64,000 nt of DNA from Sugiyamaella lignohabitans (Eukaryota > Ascomycota > Dipodascomycetes > Dipodascales > Trichomonascaceae): assembly GCF_001640025.1 (NCBI RefSeq), contig NC_031671.1:1488001-1552000 (forward strand), written 5' to 3'. The translations under genes were made by a program, and so were the position numbers. Below the pieces are notes generated by a model. It was given only the letters and a program-made list of their open reading frames with translations. It did no database searches and had not been told where the DNA came from. Positions within the stretch are counted from its first letter, which is position 1. Every line of letters begins with the position of its first letter. This document shows, one piece after another, positions 40,801 through 51,662 of this stretch.

Positions 40801-43667
40801 TTTCGAGCAGTCCTATTTTAAGTGAACCACTTTCGGCGGGTCGTAATGCGAATGAATCATCCCACCAGTTTCAGCAGCGTATTATTCTCTATTGTAGGGT
40901 AACAGAGGCGTTCTCCAGCGTATGGTCTATAACGGGTGCTAAGGAATTGGCAATTGTTGCAATGTTAAATCTTACTCGTTTATTACCTGGCCTTCTAAAG
41001 CGACCAGGGTACAGTTTTTGGAGTCTCTCAAGTATGCTCATGGATGTTCATTTTCGAATTGCCAAACTCTATGAACAGCTTGGAATCGTCAAAGAAGCGA
41101 TATATCATATTCATGAAGCGATAAAGCTGGCAGAATCCACGGAATGCTTTCTAGCCCAATCCCAATATTTGACATTTGAAGCAGAGTTGTCGGTAAAGAT
41201 GGACAAACAAGAGGATGCCAAAAGCATTTTACATCGATGCGAGGAGATTTTCGATGAAGACAAACAGGTCGTACCTTTGGCTAAGAAAGGTATTGAATTT
41301 CTCAATATTATTTATTCAACAGCGTTTTATCTTCAGCGCCAAAATATGTTCGCTGAAGAACGACTCTATTATGATATGGCCGAGTCGGTGTACGGAGATC
41401 TTCAGTATCCGGACGATAGTAAGAGTGTGGAAAGTATCTCGAGAAGAGTCTCTGAATTAAGCCTTAAAACAGCTCCGATCCGTAGGGCGATTGGCTTGGA
41501 GTCTGTTCGCAATAAGCTTATCAGAAATCATGCATACAGCCTGGAAGAACAGGGGCTTGTTGATGTTGCAACCAATATTTTAGTAACAGATCACGTCATT
41601 GGCCCCGCATCACCAGTGAAATCGCCATCTAAGATTAGGAGCACGGAGAATGTGGCCACGAGAGAGGAGATTCTGTTTAAAATATCGCAATCGAGAAATT
41701 GCTTTGTGAAAGCAAAAAAGGTCCTTTTACTAGATCCAGTATTTGGCGTCCTACAGGACTCGGCTATTTCAGTTCCATCTGTGAACACAGATATAGGAGG
41801 TGGCAGCAATCGGAAGTCCTCATTGACAAACATGCCTACTAATGCTCAATGTGCAGAAGCGGTTAAACACCTTGTTCGAGCTAGATCAATCCTAACTGAG
41901 AATTTAGAGAAAATCAAAGAGGTCTGTACAAATACTGAGCTGGTAGATATGTCAAACATCCTTAACAATGTATCCATATTACTGTCTGCTGTTTGTACTG
42001 CTCAAGAAAAATCTCTTTACAGCTATTTCTCGCATCTTGAGTTAACGAAAGCCTCTTCAGTTCTGAGCGAAAGACAGATTGCTATTTTGCGAGAGCAGGA
42101 TGCTTCAAACTATCTAGATTGGCCAAACCAGGATCGTAAAGAGGCAGCCGGTCAGTATAAGCCGATTGCTGTCGGCAGTCTGGATGGCAATCACTTCGGA
42201 AGCAAAATTCCAGACAACTGGTTAGTAGTTTCGCTGAATATCGCTCCTGCTACGGGCAATCTTATAGTCTCGCGGTATGAGAAAGAACGAGACCCTTTTA
42301 TAATCACACTGCCTCTGAACAGGCATAGTAGCAGGGATGTGGATGAGGTATCCTTTTCATACAATGATGGTTTACAGAGACTCCGAGATATTATTTCTCG
42401 CAGCAATGACTCTGCAGATATTTCTAGAACATCTCAGATTCACACCCCAGATGCGAAGAGAGCTTGGTGGCACGAGAGGTTTGAGATGGATAAAGAGCTT
42501 GAATCTTTATTATATGAATCGCAGTTCTGCTGGCTTGGAGGATTTAGGGGTATTTTGGACTCGGAAGTACCTGATAAAAAGCTTGCTGAGAAGTTTGTGA
42601 AAGATTTTAAGCAAATACTAGACAGATACTTGCCATCTAGAGCCAATACACTGCGGCCACGAAGGGGCGTCAGATCAGCTGGAGCTGCAAATAAAGGTGT
42701 CCCTCAGCAACCTGTGGATCTAAGCCCTCGGGTATTCGAGCTCTTCTTGACTCTGGGACATCCTGATACTTTGGAGGATCCTGGGCTTCTAGAAGATTTA
42801 GTTTATTTTGTTCTCGATATTATTCAGTTCCATGGAGAGCAAAATGCCTATGATGAGCTCGACATTGACCAGCTGGTGGTGGATGTAGAAGAAGCCCTAC
42901 GTAGTTATCACACACGTTATGGAAAAGTTACGAACAAGAAAAATTACGACCATGTCATCCTGGTGCTAGACAAAAAATGCCAACAATTTCCATGGGAGTC
43001 AATTCCATTATTGAGAAAGCGGTCTGTAAGTCGAGTTCCATCACTAGCAATTCTCAACAAGCTATTGTCTGCTAGGAAAAGCTCCTCGTACTCGCCCCCA
43101 GGAAATGACGTTTTCTATGTTCTCAACCCATCTAAAGACTTGATTCGAACTCAGGAAAGATTTGAAGAACCATTCAAAAATATGTCAGGTTGGCAGGGAA
43201 TAGTTAGTAGAGCACCATCAGAGGATGAGATTGTTAATGCTTTGAACGAGAAAGACTTGTTTATTTATGTTGGTCATGGTGGGGGTGAGCGTTATATTCG
43301 GTCGGCTAAAATAAAAGGACTGAAAAAGTGCTGTCCTACATTACTCTTTGGCTGTAGTTCGGGACTAGTCCAGGAAGCAGGTGAATATGATCCTTACGGG
43401 ACTTGCATGAGCTTTATGGCTTCCGAATGTCCTATGCTATTAGCCAACATGTGGGACGTAACCGACAAGGATATCGATACTTTCAGTCGAAACATGCTAG
43501 AAAGATGGGGTGTTTTGAGTGGCCAGCGGGCAACAGTTGACAATGGGAGATACAACGTGGCCCAGGCTGTGGCCATGACGAGAGACGATTGTACATTAAA
43601 ATTTCTAACTGGCGCAGCGCCTGTCATATACGGACTCCCTTTGGAGTCTGCTATTAGTTATGACTAA
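37887..43667 (+). CDS. ESP1: Separase Esp1, three exons
   Basis: Exons 37887-38411, 38462-38680 and 38805-43667 join in phase 0 to 1,868 aa. Intron 1 (50 nt) and intron 2 (124 nt) have GTAAGT donors and TAG acceptors, with CTAAC-type branch sequences (TCTAAC, ATCTAAC). The upstream GTG at 37860 is not the start; the ATG at 37887 follows CCAAAT. Most of the protein is helical-repeat-like. The C-terminal C50 protease has catalytic His in YVGHGGGERYI (about residue 1738) and Cys in LLFGCSSGLVQEAGEYDP (about 1764). It cleaves cohesin Scc1 at anaphase onset. The first exon is basic and Ser-rich. Confidence 0.95.
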
Positions 43668-43780
43668 GATATCGTAATGGTTAATGAATATATAAATAAA
43701 TATGATATGTACATAAGAGTGGCTGTCAACGGGGTTCAAACTGGTTGGCAAATTAAATTGTTCGACCGAGATCTGAAGGG

Positions 43781-44740
43781 TCAAGAGGAGTTGTACAATG
43801 AATACCTCCAAATTGTTACAGCCAGCTCCATTGCAGCGGAAAATGGTAACTTAATACTGTGCTTTTCGAACCATAATCCCTTTGATAATGTCAACTGAGA
43901 GTGGAGAATAGACTTTAGTTCATCAGCAACGTCAGTTGGCAAAATGTTATTTATCTGGACAGAGTTTGGAGTAGGACTTTGTGAGGACCAAGTCAAGATG
44001 AAAAAGTCTTCAAGGATATCAGACTCCAGGATCGAGTCTATAGACTCTAAATACTTATTTAATGATCTTGCAGACTCCAAAATATCAACGGCAAGTAAAT
44101 TCAGAGCGAACTCAGGAGCATCTTTTCTCCACTCAGCTCGTCTCAAAATGTCATTAGGACTTTGAATGACATCCTTAGAACTGGAACCCATAGCAGACAG
44201 AATTGATTTATGACGACCCCCTGAAAGCATTTTCATTGTTTCCTTGTGACACAACACATATGCTTTTTTGCCAAGCGTATCTTTTTTGTGACGCAGAAGT
44301 TGGGTCAATAAGAGGTTTTGTGATGACTTTCCTTCAACTTCGTCAATGTCAGTCTCTCGTTGAACAACGCCAATCCTAAGCATAAGGTCAGACGGTAACA
44401 TCGCACGCGAGACTATTTCCATTCGTGGATGGGAAGCCAATATTCGAGCAAACACATTGCATTCAAGACGGCCCTCAAACTGGCCATGTGCCCTATATGG
44501 ACCACTTCCAAGTTTTGGGTGTCTATTTCCTGACCATCGATTAAAGTGAGTTAAAAGAACAGGTTTGACTAATGTAGATGGATCTTCAGGTGTGTAATCG
44601 GGCCTTCTTTTTAATTGCCATCCCTTGGGTTCTTCTGGCAAGGGCCATTTTGAACGCTTGAAAACCTCTTCCTCTGTAACTTCTTTTAAAAATAGAGTTA
44701 GAGCCTTTTTGGCCAGGTCAGGCTTCGAATGCTTCTTCAT
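43781..44740 (-). CDS. Uncharacterised protein, possibly mitochondrial (Rrg8-like?)
   Basis: 319 aa from the ATG at 44740. The N terminus is very basic. Landmarks are KPVLLTHFNRWSGNRHPKLG, then ECNVFARILASHPRMEIVSR and AMLPSDLMLRIGVVQ. A remembered resemblance of the second block to the respiratory-growth protein Rrg8 (an asparagine-alanine block before LPxDF) suggests a mitochondrial genome maintenance role, but this is weak. No transmembrane segment. Convergent with separase (113 bp) and divergent from the flavin reductase (270 bp). Confidence 0.55.
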   Translation of the reverse strand: MKKHSKPDLAKKALTLFLKEVTEEEVFKRSKWPLPEEPKGWQLKRRPDYTPEDPSTLVKPVLLTHFNRWSGNRHPKLGSGPYRAHGQFEGRLECNVFARILASHPRMEIVSRAMLPSDLMLRIGVVQRETDIDEVEGKSSQNLLLTQLLRHKKDTLGKKAYVLCHKETMKMLSGGRHKSILSAMGSSSKDVIQSPNDILRRAEWRKDAPEFALNLLAVDILESARSLNKYLESIDSILESDILEDFFILTWSSQSPTPNSVQINNILPTDVADELKSILHSQLTLSKGLWFEKHSIKLPFSAAMELAVTIWRYSLYNSS

Positions 44741-45010
44741 ATAAAGACAAAATAGGAGCGCCTTGTTACAGTTGTTCCATTAGTTGGGGTTACTAAGTAA
44801 TATAGCTCGTGAGCATGAGTACTTGAGAACTGTCAGGATCAGATCAAAAATCAAAGCCGCTCGCTAGTTGCCCACTATATCAGATGCATGCATGTAGGTC
44901 GTTGAGCTTCACCAGACTTAGATCACTTTTGATGCCCATGCTAGAGCTTCAGACAGATTTCTAGATCCCATTAAAATTTATTTACACTCAAGCTTTTGAT
45001 ATATTCGGGC

Positions 45011-45751
45011 ATGGCGCTCGTATTTTCGACGAGGTGCTCAACGGCAGCTCGACTTTGGACATGTGCAACAGGAAATAGAGCCCTACAATATGAACTTTCA
45101 AGGTCGATAGGAGCCCATCCAACAAATATGAGACGGAGAGCTAGATACAATAGTACAACAGCTACCTCTGCGGAACGAGCATCGTCTAGAACATGTGCAG
45201 ATATCTCTGTCGCATCTTCTCTTACCACAATGTACAAAACTGCCATGAGCGGAGTGGCAGCTCCGGCTATGGTCATCACTACCAACCACACCAATGCTAA
45301 AACACAGCGTCCTGAACCGCGTGGGTTAACGGTATCTTCAGTCACTTCTGTGTCAATCAAGCCACTACCTACTATATCATTTAATATCCAGGTTCCTTCT
45401 AGGACCTCGGAAGTACTCCACGATTCCAACCATTTTGCTGTAAATATCCTTCCTGCGTCTCCAGAATCAGCTGAAATTTGCCGCATTTTTAGTGGGCGTC
45501 TTGGACCTGAAGTGAATCCATTCGAGATTGAACGTCCCATGCTTACTGTGGGTCATGATGGTATACCTGTTGTAGCATGTGCGATATCAGTTCTTTACTG
45601 CACAGCAGTCAAAGTTGTTACCGTACAAGACCATGAGATCTGGATAGCACGGGTTAATCAAGTCGAGTCCAACCAGCATAACAGCTCTGGCGGCAATCTT
45701 CTTTATCAGAACCATAAGTTTCATACTTTAGGCTCTGAAATCGAAGAGTAA
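45011..45751 (+). CDS. Flavin reductase-like (FMN-binding split barrel) protein, probably mitochondrial
   Basis: The frame opens at TTG 44996, but the first ATG is 45011, giving 246 aa. The N-terminal 70 residues are Arg/Ser/Thr/Ala-rich without acidic clusters, like a mitochondrial targeting region. The domain begins TAMSGVAAPAMVITT and has GLTVSSVTSVSIKPLPTISF, then HFAVNILPASPESAEI and PVVACAISVLYCTAVKVV, ending near HEIWIARVNQV. This is the flavin reductase family, which reduces FMN with NAD(P)H. A long frame on the opposite strand (45540-44971) is its shadow. Confidence 0.85.
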   Translation: MALVFSTRCSTAARLWTCATGNRALQYELSRSIGAHPTNMRRRARYNSTTATSAERASSRTCADISVASSLTTMYKTAMSGVAAPAMVITTNHTNAKTQRPEPRGLTVSSVTSVSIKPLPTISFNIQVPSRTSEVLHDSNHFAVNILPASPESAEICRIFSGRLGPEVNPFEIERPMLTVGHDGIPVVACAISVLYCTAVKVVTVQDHEIWIARVNQVESNQHNSSGGNLLYQNHKFHTLGSEIEE

Positions 45752-45936
45752 TAACCGCCATATATTCTATTTATTTGTACATAGCACCAAATCATTGGCA
45801 TGATTAGATCATACTTTACCCACTACTTCCGCGAACCACGATGACGAGAGCAGAGTCTCGGTCACCAAATGCAGACAAGGGAGAAAAGAAATAAAACAAA
45901 GACATTTAATAAAAATAAACATACATACAGGCTCAG

Positions 45937-48861
45937 CTAAAGATCAAAGGAGTTAGACGGTGATGTGTTCGAATGCAGTTGTTGAGGAACCGGTCCATGG
46001 GACGCCATAGTGGTCTGCTGGGGGTAAATAGCCGCTACATTCGAGGCGGCGGTTGAAGCAGCCACAATCTCCATGGTGTGACGACGGGTCTCCTCGACAA
46101 CCTTTTCCAGTTTAGTAATATTGTCAGAGAATTCGCCCTCCACCTTTCCACGTCTAGTAAGCTTGACTTCACGCTTAGAACGACGTGCCTCAATTTCTTT
46201 TGTCAAAATGGCTGCTTCTTCAGACTCAAGCTTCTCTATATCTCCCAGTAAGCGCTGCTTTTTGGCCAGAAGTTTTTCACATTTAGTTGAGAGCGAATTG
46301 AGATCAGATCGAAGAGCTTGCACTTTTTTCGCCCAATTGGTTTTCAGTTCATGTGACGACTCTTCCTTTTGTTTCTGTGACTTCATGTGAGTTTCCCATT
46401 CCTTTTTGTGACTCTCATACTCTGCCAAAGACTCTACTTCTTGGGCAATCAACTCATCAGTTGCAGTCGTAATCTTGTCAATCTCCTCTTCCATCTGTCG
46501 CACGAGCCCTCGCAATGACAGCACTTTACGGTTGTTTCTCTCATCGCCTTTATCAGACGCATCGATTCGACTCCTTAGACCATCTAACTCTGATCTGAGA
46601 GCTCCTAGTCTCTTAGCATGCTCTTTTCTTGACTTTTTCAGCCTTGATTTTTCCTCAGATAAATTCATTTGTGTGGTTGTTAACGTGTCCAGTAGTGTCG
46701 TAACTGGAGAAACGGCTCTGGCCGGTGCACTGATATTAGCACCTGATCCTGATTTGTGGCGACGAGCCGTGGTCGAGACATTAACTCTCATACATGTCAT
46801 TGGAACCTGTTCAGGCGAATCGTTGTTAGCATAAACCACCTCCATATCATATTGAACAACAGGACTCAATCCGTATACAATGATCAGAAGACAGTTCTTT
46901 TCTACGACCGATCCAGTGGTGACAGGTTGCACAGATACCTGGGGCCATTGAATGCCATTAACTCGAACATAAATGTTGGTTCCGCTGACCAAAGTAGGAT
47001 CAAAATTTCCCATTTCAAAAGCAACCATGTTCTCAAGAATATACCGAACAGCACATTGTCCAAAAGTCAGCTCAAAACTAGAGAGCGCTAAATCTCCATC
47101 CAAATTATTCGAAATTGACGTTTCTTGTCTTGCCGCCAAAACTATACTACTTGCTAAAACAGACCACAGAGGCTGATTCGACCGTACTTGAGCCAAACGC
47201 TTGTTTTTCTTTACTGATGGAGCATACAAAAAATTGAAATCTGCCTTGTAATTAGCACTTGTGTCGTCGTCAAAAGCCTCTTCAGTATAAAGATCATCCT
47301 TTGAAAACTCTGGTATGCTGATGATTTTCCCAGCGCCACTACTGCCATTGCTAGAGTTATTCTTGCTATTAAAGACAGAAAAATCGCTAGTAGAAGAACT
47401 TGAGTCACTTAAAAAGGTAAAATTGATCTGAGAGTCTATGAATACTTCACTGCTAGTGTTGTCAGCACTGGATGAGTCGCTGCTTGAAGAAAGTACTCCA
47501 GAAGCATTAGACGCCCAATCTAAAGAACCTCGCTCTGGAAACACTTTCCGGATAAATGGTACCAAACCGAGTCCAATAACGTGAACAGCCACAGCTTGGA
47601 AAAAAATAATTGGAAACTCGTGAGCCCAATCCATGTGACGAACAAAGCGAACCGTAGAACTGATCATATTGACAATACTGAGAAAGGTATTGAAGGTGGA
47701 TTTGCGAGAGGGCTGCTGAGATGCTGTCGAATCACCGGATAAAATTGACCCAGCAGATGATAGAAAACTATCATCAAAAAGCAGATGATGATGTGGTGAA
47801 TTTAAATGAAGCAGATTATGATGAGTAGGGGATGATAAAACAGACGTTGAGGAACAAGAGGAGGACAAACAAGATGATAACGACGATGATACAGAAGAAG
47901 CAACAGAAGACGAAGAAGAAGATAATAATAATGCAGATAATGAAGATGGTACCGACGCTGATAGTGAAGCCAGCAACGAGGGCGATGCGTCCGTCACCAC
48001 AGCTGCTCCTACTGCCGTTCCTGTTGTCACAGCTGTAGATAAAGTCTCACTACTAAAAAGTGAAAAAAGTGCAAAATCGTCACTAAACAAATAGTAGTAA
48101 AGCTTGTCCCAAATAAATATAGTCACTTCTACCAGCGTGGTAGAGTAGATTGCATTTGTAAACACTCTTGGTCCACCCCCTCCCATAGTTGAGGCTACGA
48201 TCGCGTGGGCGAATACTATCACCACGTTTCTGAGTATTGGCACAATATAGAGCGTCGTCCAAGCAATAATAAAGTCAATCAACAAAGCTTTAAATACCGC
48301 TAGTAACAATGATTGTGACAGTTTTCTCGAGGCTGATGAACCACCCCATCCATTTGAGTAGTTTGAATTCGAATAGTAGTCGTTAGCGTTTGTGCTCGAA
48401 TTAGACGAATTTATATTTGAGGAAGATGCTGATGAGCCAGAATTAGAGCTGGAGCTCGATCCGGAATATGAGTAGTCATACGATGATGACCAGCCAAATA
48501 TAGCTCGTGTACTGATCGAAGACAAACCACTTTGTGAGAAGAACGACGCCACGTAGAAACAGTGGACAATGACCATGATTACCGATGGTACATTAATTAA
48601 TAGCGCCAAGATAGCAAAAGTATCACAAAAAGATGCTGGCTGAATGATATTTGTTGGGAGTTTAGCAGGCATCTTAGACAATTTACCTAGTCGGTTAACA
48701 CTTGCTTTTCGAGTCCCACCGCTGTTGCTAGCTCCTGCTCCAGTCCCATTAGTTGGACAGCTTATAGCAGTTGAACCATTCGTCGGCGGACTGCCATTCC
48801 CATTGGATATGAACGGTTTCTTATCTGCCGTCGACACAGACGAACCTGGTGTATGATCCAT
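45937..48861 (-). CDS. AcrB-like membrane and coiled-coil protein
   Basis: 974 aa from the ATG at 48861. Hydrophobic segments begin at about residue 77 (FAILALLINVPSVIMVIVHC) and recur at about 185-225 and 425-450. Between them are Ser- and Asn-rich tracts (SSSSNSGSSASSS and a longer Ser run near residue 315). The C-terminal third (about 735-930) is a charged coiled coil. This layout resembles the fungal ubiquitination-network protein AcrB known from Aspergillus carbon-repression genetics; the name rests on layout and the first membrane block. The two polar linkers are far more repetitive than the rest. Convergent with the flavin reductase. Confidence 0.6.
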   Translation of the reverse strand: MDHTPGSSVSTADKKPFISNGNGSPPTNGSTAISCPTNGTGAGASNSGGTRKASVNRLGKLSKMPAKLPTNIIQPASFCDTFAILALLINVPSVIMVIVHCFYVASFFSQSGLSSISTRAIFGWSSSYDYSYSGSSSSSNSGSSASSSNINSSNSSTNANDYYSNSNYSNGWGGSSASRKLSQSLLLAVFKALLIDFIIAWTTLYIVPILRNVVIVFAHAIVASTMGGGGPRVFTNAIYSTTLVEVTIFIWDKLYYYLFSDDFALFSLFSSETLSTAVTTGTAVGAAVVTDASPSLLASLSASVPSSLSALLLSSSSSSVASSVSSSLSSCLSSSCSSTSVLSSPTHHNLLHLNSPHHHLLFDDSFLSSAGSILSGDSTASQQPSRKSTFNTFLSIVNMISSTVRFVRHMDWAHEFPIIFFQAVAVHVIGLGLVPFIRKVFPERGSLDWASNASGVLSSSSDSSSADNTSSEVFIDSQINFTFLSDSSSSTSDFSVFNSKNNSSNGSSGAGKIISIPEFSKDDLYTEEAFDDDTSANYKADFNFLYAPSVKKNKRLAQVRSNQPLWSVLASSIVLAARQETSISNNLDGDLALSSFELTFGQCAVRYILENMVAFEMGNFDPTLVSGTNIYVRVNGIQWPQVSVQPVTTGSVVEKNCLLIIVYGLSPVVQYDMEVVYANNDSPEQVPMTCMRVNVSTTARRHKSGSGANISAPARAVSPVTTLLDTLTTTQMNLSEEKSRLKKSRKEHAKRLGALRSELDGLRSRIDASDKGDERNNRKVLSLRGLVRQMEEEIDKITTATDELIAQEVESLAEYESHKKEWETHMKSQKQKEESSHELKTNWAKKVQALRSDLNSLSTKCEKLLAKKQRLLGDIEKLESEEAAILTKEIEARRSKREVKLTRRGKVEGEFSDNITKLEKVVEETRRHTMEIVAASTAASNVAAIYPQQTTMASHGPVPQQLHSNTSPSNSFDL

Positions 48862-50361
48862 TTCCGATTATATCCAATGCAACAGGCAACAACATGAGGC
48901 CTCTAAAGTTGTCGTGGCAGTTAATTTTTATGTCCAAAAAAACAATAAAAGAGATCAGAACTGGAATAATACAATTCTAACTACCACGAAAAGTCGACTC
49001 AGAAGACCACTTTGTAGTACCGTGAGGTCTCCAAAATGCCTTGTAAGTGTAAACTTCACGTTCCGTTCAAAATCGGCTGCTTTCACGAAAGAAACAAGTA
49101 TGCCAAAATCAAGCACCACGCCAGCTGGCAAAGTTCGCTCGAATGATTATCGCAATGACTGACCGAAATGTAACTGGATAAAAAGTTTAACGAAATGTCA
49201 CCGGCTACTCCGTAGGTTCTAGATTGGGTCTCAATTGTATTCTGTCTTAAGTGCAGGCTGTATATTCAACTACTTTAATTTCCCTTGAACGCCGTACCAA
49301 CATCAAAGACCGACCTAGCCCTGTTTTTGCAGAGTCAGGGCGAGCTGCGATGGGATAGTCAGGAACAAGCGCATTCGGCGGCTACAGGGAGTTGACAAGG
49401 ATGGATTGGCCTCCGGCGGCTGGGGCTCTGCCCCAGACCCCGTAGCTCCTGCTTCGCAGGAGATTTCTTGTCCCGGGACTGTTTCGTTGTTCACACTTTG
49501 GAGTCGGTAAAATTTGGTCAAGTTCGAGCGGTATTTTAAAATCAGAGTCTTCACTCTCACTCAGGGACGATGATCATGTGTCTGATCTGGGGGAACATGT
49601 TGAACACATATGTTTAAACCTTGTGAGCAAAATTCTAGAATACGTTGCTTAGAATTGTTACCACGGTGTATTTTGGCACTAATTCACAGCAGCACAGAAT
49701 TTATATGCTCATTATTAAGGTGGTCAACAGCTATCAACCATTCTTTTACACAAGTCGAGCAGCCCAGTTCAGTACACAGAAACCGCAACCTGTTCGAATG
49801 ATGTGTGTTATTTGTGCAATCAAGGAATTTCTTCATCTGAAAGCGGTTGATGTAAGTATTGCTCGATTCATTTTTATAAAATTGTCTCATCTTGGATCCG
49901 CATTATTCTGCAGGGACGACCTTATCATGCATAGTTCGGAAGTGAGGGCTCAGTCACTTATTACAAACAAGACAAACCTAGAATAACACATCGTTAGTGG
50001 ATATTATAAAACAGACGTATGTGAAGGTTGTGATGGATATTGTTTTAAATATTGTTTTTAATAGATTAAAAAGGATAAATATCCGTCGGCTATGATTAAG
50101 TACCAGAAAATTTCCACTGATTCTCAAAGTAAGCACATAAAACGATGAGTTATGATCCTATATATTGAAAACTTTTGTCGACAATCATCTTAAACTCTCT
50201 TTTTTCTTACTATTAATTCATAAGGTTCACTGAAGATATTTACCCCTGAACCCTGACCCTTATCTAAAATTTCACATGCTAAGGTGCTGATCAGCGGAAC
50301 ATCAAGGTCTAGATATATTCGTAAACATCTGTTTCCACCACGTGCAGACTTAGCATCTAAA
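48862..50361. other. Long divergent intergenic region with GC-hairpin copy 10
   Basis: 1.5 kb between the AcrB-like and MRI1 start codons. It holds the hairpin element at 49409-49462. Several 60-110-codon frames exist (for example 49645-49986 plus, TTG start), but none has recognisable content. Confidence 0.5.
49409..49462 (+). repeat. GC-rich double-hairpin element, copy 10
   Basis: A near-perfect copy: GCCTCCGGCGGC, TGGGGCTCTGCCCCA and the second hairpin CTCCTGCTTCGCAGGAG (7-bp stem, TTC loop). Confidence 0.88.
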
Positions 50362-51468
50362 ATGTCACTTCAAGCTATCAAATATGATGGTCAGAACAAG
50401 ACCTTAGAGATTCTGGATCAGTTAAAGCTTCCTCATCAATCCATATACGTGCCAATTCGCAATGTCCAAGATGCCTTCAAAGCTATTAAGGACATGGTTG
50501 TAAGAGGTGCTCCTGCCATAGCCATTGTAGCAGCCCTCTCCTTGGCAGTTGAGCTCAATCAAGAAAAAGCGTCCTTCAAGACAACCGAGGAAGCTAAGAA
50601 GGCAATTGTTGATAAATTAGATTATTTGGTAGGAGCTCGCCCCACCGCTGTGAATCTTGGTAGAGCTGCTAATGACCTGAAGAAGCTGGTTGCAGAGTCT
50701 TCATCAGATGTTGTCGATAAGGTAATCAAGGCCGCTGAGCAGATGCTTGTAGATGATGTCTCTGATAACGAGAATATTGGTCATTATGGTGCTGAGTGGA
50801 TCATGAGCCAGGTCCCCAAGTCTACTGATAGAATTTCGGTTTTGACCATTTGTAACACTGGCTCACTTGCCACTGCTGGATACGGTACTGCTCTAGGAGT
50901 CATTCGTTCTCTCCATGCTGCTGGAAATCTTGAACATGCTTACTGTTTGGAAACTCGTCCATATAACCAGGGTTCCCGTTTAACTGCCTATGAACTTGTG
51001 CATGACAAGATTCCTGCAACTTTGATCACTGACTCGATGGCTTCATCGCTACTTCGTGCTCACCCTGAGATTAAGCTTATTGTCGTAGGAGCTGATCGTG
51101 TGGCTGCTAATGGTGATACTGCGAACAAGATTGGTACCTATCAGTTAGCAGTTGTGGCTAAGCACCACGGAGTCAAGTTTGTTGTTGCTGCCCCCAATAC
51201 AACTATTGATCTAAACACACCTAATGGAGATGCTATTGTCATTGAACAGCGTGCACCTCACGAACTTACACAAGTCAAGGGAGCCGTTGTGGAAGCAGAC
51301 GGTACAATCAACCCGGATAAGGCTGCTACAGTTAGTACAGCTGCTCCAGGTATTGGCGTCTGGAACCCATCCTTTGACGTTACTCCACACGAGCTCATCG
51401 ATGCCGTTGTCACGGAAAAACGGGCCTTCACCAGACAACCAGGTGCTGCATTTAACTTTAGAGACTAA
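50362..51468 (+). CDS. MRI1: Methylthioribose-1-phosphate isomerase Mri1
   Basis: The frame extends upstream to a GTG at 50284, but the ATG at 50362 begins the family-typical [20 protein letters not shown]. Length is 368 aa. Motifs are [35 protein letters not shown] with the catalytic Cys, [36 protein letters not shown] and PTIDLN-like [11 protein letters not shown]. It isomerises 5-methylthioribose-1-phosphate to the ribulose form in methionine salvage. Convergent with the mannosyltransferase. Confidence 0.95.
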   Translation: MSLQAIKYDGQNKTLEILDQLKLPHQSIYVPIRNVQDAFKAIKDMVVRGAPAIAIVAALSLAVELNQEKASFKTTEEAKKAIVDKLDYLVGARPTAVNLGRAANDLKKLVAESSSDVVDKVIKAAEQMLVDDVSDNENIGHYGAEWIMSQVPKSTDRISVLTICNTGSLATAGYGTALGVIRSLHAAGNLEHAYCLETRPYNQGSRLTAYELVHDKIPATLITDSMASSLLRAHPEIKLIVVGADRVAANGDTANKIGTYQLAVVAKHHGVKFVVAAPNTTIDLNTPNGDAIVIEQRAPHELTQVKGAVVEADGTINPDKAATVSTAAPGIGVWNPSFDVTPHELIDAVVTEKRAFTRQPGAAFNFRD

Positions 51469-51508
51469 TTAATAGACATTTTATATTTGTTTAGGGCGTT
51501 ATGTCTCT

Positions 51509-51623
51509 GGGAGCCTGTCCCAGACTGTAGTTTGGCTGGCTCGAAGCTGGAACAGTCTCAGCTCTGACTCGAGCGGAGGAAAAGGCATAACAGGGACTGA
51601 GGCAGAGCCCCAGCCTGGGATAG
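51509..51623. repeat. Degenerate GC-hairpin pair, copy 11
   Basis: Weak remnants: a left part with TGTCCCAGACTGTAG and a right part (51568-51623) with CTCGAGCGGAGG, GCAGAGCCCCAGCCTGGG. The arms are in opposite orientation, as in better copies. Located in the MRI1/MNN2-like convergent gap. Confidence 0.5.
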
Positions 51624-51662
51624 GAAGAGTGACAATAGAAGGGAAACAAATTACATTGGAAT

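Noticed and set aside
44971..45540. 189-codon minus-strand frame overlapping the flavin reductase
   Set aside because: The plus strand has clear flavin-reductase motifs; the minus frame is a shadow with no family content.
49020..49146. Short Cys/Lys/His-containing frame (MPCKCKLHVPFKIG) suggestive of a metallothionein
   Set aside because: Only 36 codons with few cysteines and no CxC array; insufficient support.
49645..49986. 113-codon frame upstream of MRI1
   Set aside because: Begins at TTG, has an odd composition and no familiar motif; treated as chance.
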